A stretch of 9,630 bases of DNA from Thermodesulfobacteriota bacterium. Lineage in GTDB: Bacteria > Desulfobacterota > Thermodesulfobacteria > Thermodesulfobacteriales > Thermodesulfobacteriaceae. The stretch covers positions 1 through 9,630 of the forward strand of contig QNAZ01000019.1 in the NCBI GenBank assembly GCA_003641645.1. Reading direction: 5' to 3'. The notes below the pieces were generated by a model, which worked only from the letters and a program-made list of their open reading frames with translations, was not told where the DNA came from and did no database searches. Shown piece after piece: positions 1 to 5,809 of the stretch. The position numbers and the translations under genes were made by a program. Within the stretch, counting starts at the first letter, position 1; each line of letters begins with the position of its first letter.

Positions 1-9
1 AAAATGAAT

Positions 10-41
10 TTGACTTTAAATATTATTCTTGTATTTTTATA
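10..41 (+). promoter_or_regulatory. possible promoter of the sat-orf-aprBA operon
   Basis: TTGACT at 10-15 matches five of six bases of the bacterial -35 consensus. The -10 element is unclear: TATTTT at 32-37 (16-base spacer) or TTTTAT at 35-40 (19-base spacer), each matching four of six bases. Either would start transcription near base 45, leaving a short leader before the sat ribosome binding site (aggagg, 61-66). A similar TTGACA-N19-TTTTATAG arrangement precedes the tRNA cluster at 9245. AT-rich DNA gives such matches easily, so this is a tentative call. Nothing else is visible in bases 1-60. Confidence 0.35.
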
Positions 42-71
42 GGTAGAATTTCAAAAACAAAGGAGGTTCTT

Positions 72-1442
72 ATGAATGGAACATATTTTGAGAGACCTTT
101 ACCTCATGGGGGAAGATTAGTAGAGAGAGTTGTAAGAGATCCTGAATTAGGTAAAAAGATAGCTAAAAGTTGTAAAGCTGTCTATGATATTAAACCTACA
201 TTACATTTTGAAACAGGTGTTCCTGTAAGAAATGTTTATAGAGAGATTATGTCAGTTTGTTATGGTTTTTTTTCACCTGTAGAAGGCTCGATGACAAAGG
301 CAGAATTAGAAAGGGTATTAAAAGAAAGAAGATTATTAAATGAATGGGTATTTCCTTATCCTATACTTTTTGATATTAGTAAAGAAGATTATGAAAAATT
401 GGGAGTAGAAGTAGGTGATAGATTACTTTTAAGACTTAAAGGAGAACCTTTTGCTGTTCTTGATATAGAAGAAATATATGAAATTAATCCAGAGGAAGTA
501 GCTACTAGAACTTTTGGTACACCTGAAAATAATCCAGAAGTAGTTAAAGAACCTTTTGATAAAAAACATCCTGGTTGGGTAATTTATAGAAGTATGAATC
601 CTATAATTTTAGCTGGTAAATATACTATTATTAATGAACCTAAATTAAAACCACCTTTTGATAGATTTTGGTATCCACCAAGGAAAGCAAGAGAGGAGTT
701 TGAGAAAAGAGGTTGGAGAACAGTTATTGCTCATCAAACAAGAAATGTTCCACATGTTGGGCATGAAATGCTTATGAAAGCAGCAGCTTTTACAGGTGAT
801 GTAGAACCTTGTCATGGGATTTTAGTAAATGCTATTATTGGTGTTAAGAGAAGAGGAGATTATCCAGATGAAGCTATTGTTGAAGGTCATGAAATGGTTC
901 ATCTTGCAGGATATATTAAACCTGAGAGACATTTGGTAAGTATATGTTTATGGGATATGAGATATGGAAATCCTCTTGAATCTATTTTACATGGAATTAT
1001 TAGACAAAATATGGGTTGCACTCATCATATGTTTGGAAGAGATCATGCTGCAGTAGGTGAATATTATGATATGTATGCTACTCAAATTCTTTGGACAAAA
1101 GGTATTCCAAGTTTTGGATTTCCTAAACCTATTAATGAAGTTCCATATGGTTTAAAAATAAAAGCACAAAATATGAAAGAGTTTTGGTATTGTCCTCATT
1201 GTGGAGAAATTGCTTATAGTGATAGTTGTAATCATGCTAAAGAAAAACAGAAATTTAGTGGAAGTTTTGTTAGAGGTATGGTTGCTGAAGGTGTTTTTCC
1301 ACCAAAAGTAATTTTTAGACCGGAGGTTTACAAAGTTATTGTAAAGTGGTGGAAAAAATTTGGTTACCCGTTTTGTAATGAAGAATATGTAAAGAAAAAA
1401 GAACAAGAATTAGAAGTAGATTTACCTCATATGGAAATTTAA
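72..1442 (+). CDS. sat: dissimilatory ATP sulfurylase (sulfate adenylyltransferase)
   Basis: Cytoplasmic enzyme (EC 2.7.7.4) that makes APS and pyrophosphate from ATP and sulfate, the activating first step of sulfate reduction. The 456-residue protein has an N-terminal PUA-like part with GFFSPVEGSMT (65-75) and a catalytic nucleotidyltransferase part. The nucleotide-binding signature QTRNVPHVGHE lies at 222-232; the usual Pro after Asn is Val and Pro sits one place later. The GRDHA motif follows at 322-326, with Ala where many homologues have Gly. C374, C377, C386 and H388 form a C-x2-C-x8-C-x-H pattern that probably binds zinc. SGSFVRGMV (396-404) is the conserved C-terminal segment. No APS-kinase domain is fused. 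Length and these motif variants resemble, from memory, the Archaeoglobus enzyme more than the Desulfovibrio form. The ATG at 72 is preceded by aggagg at 61-66. First gene of the sat-orf-aprBA operon. Confidence 0.97.
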   Translation: MNGTYFERPLPHGGRLVERVVRDPELGKKIAKSCKAVYDIKPTLHFETGVPVRNVYREIMSVCYGFFSPVEGSMTKAELERVLKERRLLNEWVFPYPILFDISKEDYEKLGVEVGDRLLLRLKGEPFAVLDIEEIYEINPEEVATRTFGTPENNPEVVKEPFDKKHPGWVIYRSMNPIILAGKYTIINEPKLKPPFDRFWYPPRKAREEFEKRGWRTVIAHQTRNVPHVGHEMLMKAAAFTGDVEPCHGILVNAIIGVKRRGDYPDEAIVEGHEMVHLAGYIKPERHLVSICLWDMRYGNPLESILHGIIRQNMGCTHHMFGRDHAAVGEYYDMYATQILWTKGIPSFGFPKPINEVPYGLKIKAQNMKEFWYCPHCGEIAYSDSCNHAKEKQKFSGSFVRGMVAEGVFPPKVIFRPEVYKVIVKWWKKFGYPFCNEEYVKKKEQELEVDLPHMEI

Positions 1443-1466
1443 AAAATAAGAAGGGAGGTTTTAAAA

Positions 1467-1865
1467 ATGGCTCATTATATGGTTGTTCTTTTAGATGAAA
1501 CGAGATTAAATGAATTAAAAGGGACACCTGTAGAAGAAAAGATTGTAGATATGTTTGGAGGAGCTTTGAAGGCTATTAATATAGATGTTCCTGAAGATGT
1601 TGAAAAAAAGATTATGGAAGCATTTACATCAGCAAGGATTGATTCAAGAGGGGCTGTTACAGATGTTCCTGTAGCTTTTAATAGGGTTCTTTTTGAAGAG
1701 ATTGCAAAGAATAAATCCATTGGTAAAGAAGTATGGGATGGAGTATTAGCTCGTTTAGACAAAATAAAGGAAGATGCAGCAAAAGAATCTTCATATTTAC
1801 CTGCACCTGAAATAGATATTTCTGATATTGAAGAACTTCAAAAGGAACCTTATCAAAAACCATAA
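1467..1865 (+). CDS. uncharacterised small protein between sat and aprB
   Basis: I do not recognise a domain in this 132-residue protein. It has no cysteine, no signal peptide and no membrane segment, so it is probably cytoplasmic and unlikely to bind an iron-sulfur cluster through Cys. By eye it starts with a short beta strand (residues 4-9), then is mostly amphipathic, charged helix (about 21-37, 43-58, 70-107), and ends in a Pro-rich acidic tail (111-132). A good ribosome binding site (gggaggt, 1453-1459) precedes the ATG. The gene lies 24 bases after sat and 31 before aprB, so it is almost certainly cotranscribed with both. I recall a small unknown gene in the same place in Archaeoglobus fulgidus, but whether the two are homologous cannot be shown here. 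Position suggests a partner, assembly or APS-handover factor for Sat or AprBA; that is inference. Confidence 0.88.
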   Translation: MAHYMVVLLDETRLNELKGTPVEEKIVDMFGGALKAINIDVPEDVEKKIMEAFTSARIDSRGAVTDVPVAFNRVLFEEIAKNKSIGKEVWDGVLARLDKIKEDAAKESSYLPAPEIDISDIEELQKEPYQKP

Positions 1866-1880
1866 AATGAAAAAATAAAA

Positions 1881-1889
1881 AAAGGAGGT
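1881..1889 (+). promoter_or_regulatory. ribosome binding site that fixes the aprB start
   Basis: The sequence aaaggaggt is a near-perfect Shine-Dalgarno site. It lies seven bases before the ATG at 1897. An in-frame GTG at 1888 falls inside this site and cannot be the start, so aprB begins at 1897. Confidence 0.85.
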
Positions 1890-1896
1890 GTTAGCC

Positions 1897-2397
1897 ATGC
1901 CAAGTTATGTAAATCCTGAAAAATGTGATGGTTGTAAAGGTGGAGACAAAACAGTATGCATGTATATTTGTCCTAATGATCTTATGATTCTTGATCCTGA
2001 AGCGATGAAGGCTTATAATCAGGAACCTGATCAGTGTTGGGAATGTTATAGTTGTGTAAAAAGTTGTCCTCAGGGAGCAATTTCTGTAAGACATTATGCT
2101 GATTTCGCTCCTCTTCATGGAACTGCCCAGCCTATGCGTGGAACAACTGATATTATGTGGACTGTTAAATTTAGAAGTGGTGTAGTAATAAGATTTAAAT
2201 ATCCTATTAGAACTACACCTGAAGGGTCTGCTGATCCTACATTAGGTGGTAAAGAGCCGGATCCTGGACTTATTAATACAAATCAGCTTTTTACTGAGGC
2301 TGTTGAAGGAAAAGAGCCTGCTAAACCTAAAGAAGTTCTTAACAAAAAATTTGAGGTTGGTGCTCTTGGTAAAACTTTGAAAATTAAGACAGCTTAA
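1897..2397 (+). CDS. aprB: APS reductase beta subunit (two [4Fe-4S] ferredoxin)
   Basis: Electron-transfer subunit of dissimilatory APS reductase (EC 1.8.99.2). It passes electrons through two [4Fe-4S] clusters to the FAD of AprA, in the cytoplasm. The 166-residue protein opens with the ferredoxin domain. Cysteines 10, 13, 21 and 25 form the first group (C-x2-C-x7-C-x3-C) and 47, 50, 53 and 57 the second (C-x2-C-x2-C-x3-C). Trp48 in DQCWECYSC matches the conserved tryptophan that structural work on AprAB placed in the electron path. After residue 65 comes the beta-rich segment (MWTVKFRSG, 87-95), then an extended C-terminal tail that in known structures wraps around AprA. Length is normal for the family. 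The ATG at 1897 gives the family N-terminus MPSYV. It lies 31 bases after the small unknown gene and 32 before aprA. Confidence 0.97.
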   Translation: MPSYVNPEKCDGCKGGDKTVCMYICPNDLMILDPEAMKAYNQEPDQCWECYSCVKSCPQGAISVRHYADFAPLHGTAQPMRGTTDIMWTVKFRSGVVIRFKYPIRTTPEGSADPTLGGKEPDPGLINTNQLFTEAVEGKEPAKPKEVLNKKFEVGALGKTLKIKTA

Positions 2398-2429
2398 AAA
2401 ATTTTAAAAATTTAAAAGGAGGTGGCACT

Positions 2430-4430
2430 ATGCCTAAGATTTGGACTTATAATCCAGGTTTAGAGTGTGCAGAACCTGAAATTGTAGAAAAAGAAACAGA
2501 TATTTTGATAGTTGGTGGTGGAATGGCAGCATGTGGTGCTGCTGTTGAGGCTGTTCGCTGGGCAAAACCTCATGGATTAAGAATTCTTCTTTGTGATAAA
2601 GCAGCTATGGAAAGATCTGGTGCAGTAGCTCAAGGTCTTTCTGCTATTAATACTTATCTTAGGGAAAATACTCCAGATGACTATGTAAGAATGGTTAGAT
2701 GTGACCTTATGGGAATTATTAGAGAAGATCTTTCTTTTGATGTTGGTCGTCATGTTGATGATACAGTTCATTGTTTTGAAGAATGGGGACTTCCTATTTG
2801 GAAAAAAGATCCCAATACTGGTAAAACCTTAGATGGAGCAGAAGCAAAAGCTAAGGGATTAACTTTAAAAGGTGGAGCTGAACCTGTTCGTTCTGGTCGT
2901 TGGCAGATTATGATTAATGGTGAATCTTATAAAGTAATTGTTGCTGAAGCAGCAAAGAATGCTCTTGAGGGTTATGAAAATGCTGAAATTATTGAAAGAT
3001 GTTTTATTGTAAGACCTCTTCTTGATGCTAATGAACCTAATCGTGTTGCTGGAGCAGTTGGATTTTCTGTAAGAGAAAATAAAATTTTCATTATTAAAGC
3101 TAATGCAGTATTACTTGCTACTGGTGGAGCAGTTAATGTATTTCGTCCAAGATCAATTGGTGAAGGAAAAGGTCGTGCTTGGTACCCTGTATGGAATCCT
3201 GGAACAGGATATGCAATGTTAGCTCAGACTGGAGCAAAGCTTGTTCTTATGGAAAATAGATTTGTTCCTACTCGTTTTAAAGATGGATATGGACCAGTTG
3301 GTGCATGGTTCTTGCTCTTTAAAGCAAGAGCAACTAATGCTTTTGGAGAAGACTATGTTAAAAAACATGCTGATGAATTAAAGAGATTTGCTCCTTATGG
3401 TGAAGCTTCTGTTATTGGAACTTGTTTAAGAAACCATACTATGCTTATTGAAATGGAAGCTGGGCGTGGACCAATTTTTATACATACTGAATGGGCTCTT
3501 GAAGAAGCAGCAAAGACCATGGATAAGAAGGAGTTTAAACACCTTCTTGCTGAGGCTTGGGAAGATTTCTTAGATATGACTGTAACTCAGGCAGCACTTT
3601 GGGCATGTTTAAATGCTGAACCTGACAAAGTTCCTTCTGAAATAATGCCTTCAGAACCTTATCTCTTAGGTAGCCATGCTGGATGTGCTGGTGGTTGGTG
3701 TTGTGGACCTGATGAGGATTGGGTTCCTGAGGAATATAAAGCTCCTTGGAGAGAAATTGGACTTTATAACAGAATGACTACTGTAAAAGGGCTTTTCTGT
3801 GCAGGAGATACCTGTGGAGCATGTGGACATAAGTTCTCTTCTGGTGCTCATGTAGAGGGAAGAATTGCTGCTAAAGCTATGGTAAAGTTCTGTCTTGATC
3901 ATAAGGATTATAAACCTACTCCTAAGGAAAATCCTGAAGATTTAAAGCAAGAGATTTATGGTCCTTGGTATAGATTTGAACAGTATAAGAATGCAACTAC
4001 CCATTATGAAGTTAATCCAAATTATTTGCTTCCTCGTCAGATTCAGGACAGACTTATGAAAATTATGGATGAGTATGTAGCTGGTGTTTCTACTTTCTAT
4101 AAAACTAATAAAATTATGCTTGAGAAAGGTCTTGAACTTCTTAAAATGCTTAAAGAAGATATGGAACTTACTGCTGCAAGAGATCTTCATGAGCTTATGA
4201 GAGCTTATGAAAATAGACATCGTGTATGGACAGCAGAAGCTCATCTTTTACACATTCTCTTCCGTGAAGAAACTCGTTATCCTGGATACTTCTATAGAAC
4301 AGACTTTCCAGAACTTGACGATGCAAATTGGAGATGTTTTACTCTTTCTTCTTATAATCCCGAGACTAAAGAGTGGACTTTAGAAACTTATCCTTATGTT
4401 CAGATTATACCTGATCCACTTGGACCGTAA
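2430..4430 (+). CDS. aprA: APS reductase alpha subunit (FAD, catalytic)
   Basis: Catalytic flavoprotein that reduces APS to sulfite and AMP, the second step of sulfate reduction. The 666 residues fit the family, which belongs to the fumarate reductase/succinate dehydrogenase flavoprotein group. The FAD-binding Rossmann motif is VGGGMAACGAA (28-38), with D56 at the end of the second strand. N74, in SAINTYL, matches a conserved active-site Asn. TRFKDGYGPVGAW (281-293) carries R282, and LLGSHAGCAGGWCCGP (412-427) carries H416; by motif these are the substrate-binding Arg and His of characterised enzymes. FCAGDTCGACGHKFSSGAHVEGR (456-478) completes the FAD site. The helical C-terminal part starts near residue 510. 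No motif is missing. The ATG at 2430 follows aggaggtg (2417-2424). Codons such as CGT and CTT are more frequent than in sat, as expected of a very highly expressed gene. It is the last gene before a strong terminator. Confidence 0.98.
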   Translation: MPKIWTYNPGLECAEPEIVEKETDILIVGGGMAACGAAVEAVRWAKPHGLRILLCDKAAMERSGAVAQGLSAINTYLRENTPDDYVRMVRCDLMGIIREDLSFDVGRHVDDTVHCFEEWGLPIWKKDPNTGKTLDGAEAKAKGLTLKGGAEPVRSGRWQIMINGESYKVIVAEAAKNALEGYENAEIIERCFIVRPLLDANEPNRVAGAVGFSVRENKIFIIKANAVLLATGGAVNVFRPRSIGEGKGRAWYPVWNPGTGYAMLAQTGAKLVLMENRFVPTRFKDGYGPVGAWFLLFKARATNAFGEDYVKKHADELKRFAPYGEASVIGTCLRNHTMLIEMEAGRGPIFIHTEWALEEAAKTMDKKEFKHLLAEAWEDFLDMTVTQAALWACLNAEPDKVPSEIMPSEPYLLGSHAGCAGGWCCGPDEDWVPEEYKAPWREIGLYNRMTTVKGLFCAGDTCGACGHKFSSGAHVEGRIAAKAMVKFCLDHKDYKPTPKENPEDLKQEIYGPWYRFEQYKNATTHYEVNPNYLLPRQIQDRLMKIMDEYVAGVSTFYKTNKIMLEKGLELLKMLKEDMELTAARDLHELMRAYENRHRVWTAEAHLLHILFREETRYPGYFYRTDFPELDDANWRCFTLSSYNPETKEWTLETYPYVQIIPDPLGP

Positions 4431-4446
4431 AAATTAATAAGAAAGT

Positions 4447-4484
4447 AAAAAGAGGGGGCTTAAAGCCCCCTCTTTTTATTTTTT
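4447..4484 (+). terminator. intrinsic terminator after aprA
   Basis: Arms 4447-4460 and 4464-4477 form a perfect 14-bp stem with a three-base loop. The G+C core is gagggggc / gccccctc. The stem is followed by ATTTTTT (4478-4484), so it is a strong rho-independent terminator beginning 16 bases after the aprA stop codon. The stem has A-tracts on the 5' side and T-tracts on the 3' side, so it could also work on the opposite strand. It should separate apr from qmo transcription, with qmo served by read-through or by a promoter I cannot identify. Confidence 0.93.
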
Positions 4485-4531
4485 CAGGATAAATCTTCCT
4501 ATTTGAAAGGAAGATTTATCCTGAAAAAATA
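4477..4531 (+). repeat. perfect inverted repeat (24-bp arms, 7-base loop) before qmoA
   Basis: Arms 4477-4500 and 4508-4531 are perfect reverse complements, with loop atttgaa (4501-4507). The core of each arm is 16 bp (caggataaatcttcct on the left), extended by an A/T stretch that includes the T-tract of the apr terminator. There is no T-run after the right arm, so it does not look like a second terminator on this strand. The hairpin ends three bases before the qmoA ribosome binding site (gggaggg, 4535-4541). It may protect the 5' end of qmo mRNA, be a processing site, bind a regulator as DNA, or be a dispersed palindromic element. The structure is certain; the role is not. Confidence 0.85.
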
Positions 4532-4545
4532 TTTGGGAGGGTATT

Positions 4546-5793
4546 ATGAAAAGTTTGCCTATATTAGTAGTGGGTGGAGGAATTAGTGGTGTTACAGCAG
4601 CTGTTGAAGCTGCTGAAGTTGGAGCAGAAGTAATTTTAATAGAAAAAGAACCAAGTTTAGGTGGAAGGGTTGCCCAATTAAGATATTATTTTCCAAAACT
4701 TTGTCCTCCAACTTGTGGTTTAGAGATTAACTATAGAAGAATTAAAACTAATCCCAGAATAAAAGTTTATACTATGGCAGAGGTTACTGAAATTTCAGGA
4801 GAACCTGGAAATTACAAAGTAAAAATTAATATTAAACCTCGGTATGTAAATGATAATTGCACAGCTTGTGGTGAATGTGAAAAAGTTTGTGAGGGGGAAA
4901 GAGTAAGTGAATTTGATTTTGGATTAAGAAAAACAAAAGCTATTTATCTTCCTTACCCTATGGCATTTCCTATGAAATATGTTCTTGATAAAGAAGCTTT
5001 GGCAGAAGGGGACTTAGAAAGAATAATGTCAGCTTGTAAATATAATGCTATAGATCCTGATATGAAAGAGGAAACTTTAGAGCTTGAAGTAGGAGCTATT
5101 ATATGGGCAACTGGTTGGAAGCCTTATGATGCCACAAAGCTTGATAATTTAGGTTATGGTAAATATGTTAATGTAATAACTAATATGCAAATGGAAAGAT
5201 TAGCTTCACCTTGGGGACCAACTGGAGGTAAAATTTTAAGACCCTCAGATCAAACACCTCCCAAAAAGGTTGCTTTTGTTCAGTGTGCAGGATCTCGTGA
5301 TGAGAATCATTTACCTTATTGTTCTTATATTTGTTGTTTAGCTTCACTTAAACATAGTTGGTATTTAGCAGAACAAGATCCTGAAACAGAATCATATATT
5401 TTTTATATAGATTTAAGAACTCCTGGAAGGTATGAAAAATTTTATAAAAGAGTAGAAAAAGAAGCAAGAATTCATTTAATAAAAGGAAAAGTTGCTAAGA
5501 TTGAAGAAGATTCAGAAACTAAGGATTTAATAGTAACAGCAGAAGATATACTTTCAGGTAAAAGGGTAAATGAGAGAGTGAATATGGTTGTTCTTGCTCT
5601 TGGTATGCAACCAAGTATAGCAGGAATGAATATTTCAGGTTTAAAGGTTGATGAAAATGGTTTTGTAATTTCAGAAAATGGAATTATTGCTTGCGGCTGT
5701 GCGAAAATGCCTCTTGATGTTATGAGTTCTAATGAGACAGCAACTGGTGCAGCTTTGAAAGCTATTCAAATTATAAAGCTATTTAAATCATAA
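4546..5793 (+). CDS. qmoA: Qmo complex subunit A (HdrA-like FAD protein)
   Basis: Cytoplasmic flavoprotein subunit of the quinone-interacting membrane-bound oxidoreductase, which links menaquinol to APS reductase. The 415-residue protein is an HdrA-like pyridine-nucleotide-disulfide type flavoprotein. FAD motif VVGGGISG is at 8-15 with E33 ending the second strand; a second dinucleotide-site segment is at 184-194 (GAIIWATGWKP). A ferredoxin-like insert carries C105, C108, C111 and C115. The second cluster seen in HdrA is reduced to C164 (SACKYNAID), so one [4Fe-4S] cluster at most is likely. CAGSRDE (247-253) and YCSYICC (258-264) are HdrA-family cysteine motifs, and C53/C57 lie where HdrA has its CxxC near the flavin. 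Residues 345-360 hold the final FAD-contact segment. The ATG at 4546 follows gggaggg at 4535-4541. First gene of qmoABC. Confidence 0.95.
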   Translation: MKSLPILVVGGGISGVTAAVEAAEVGAEVILIEKEPSLGGRVAQLRYYFPKLCPPTCGLEINYRRIKTNPRIKVYTMAEVTEISGEPGNYKVKINIKPRYVNDNCTACGECEKVCEGERVSEFDFGLRKTKAIYLPYPMAFPMKYVLDKEALAEGDLERIMSACKYNAIDPDMKEETLELEVGAIIWATGWKPYDATKLDNLGYGKYVNVITNMQMERLASPWGPTGGKILRPSDQTPPKKVAFVQCAGSRDENHLPYCSYICCLASLKHSWYLAEQDPETESYIFYIDLRTPGRYEKFYKRVEKEARIHLIKGKVAKIEEDSETKDLIVTAEDILSGKRVNERVNMVVLALGMQPSIAGMNISGLKVDENGFVISENGIIACGCAKMPLDVMSSNETATGAALKAIQIIKLFKS

Positions 5794-5809
5794 TAAGGAG
5801 GTAAAAAAA

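Noticed and set aside
1..71. Riboswitch or attenuator before sat
   Set aside because: The leader is short and AT-rich, with no stable stem visible.
1888..1896. GTG at 1888 as an alternative aprB start
   Set aside because: It lies inside the Shine-Dalgarno site; the ATG at 1897 gives the conserved AprB N-terminus MPSYV.
1152..4244. Minus-strand open frames of 60-100 codons opposite sat, the small gene, aprB and aprA
   Set aside because: They lie wholly opposite conserved genes, have low-complexity Phe/Ser/Ile-rich or Thr-rich products, and lack ribosome binding sites.
4477..4531. Second hairpin as another intrinsic terminator
   Set aside because: The right arm ends in an A-run and is followed by tttggg rather than a T-run, on either strand.
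4503..4533. TTGAAA (4503-4508) with AATATT (4528-4533) as a qmoA promoter
   Set aside because: The -10 match is poor, and transcription would start at or inside the qmoA ribosome binding site.
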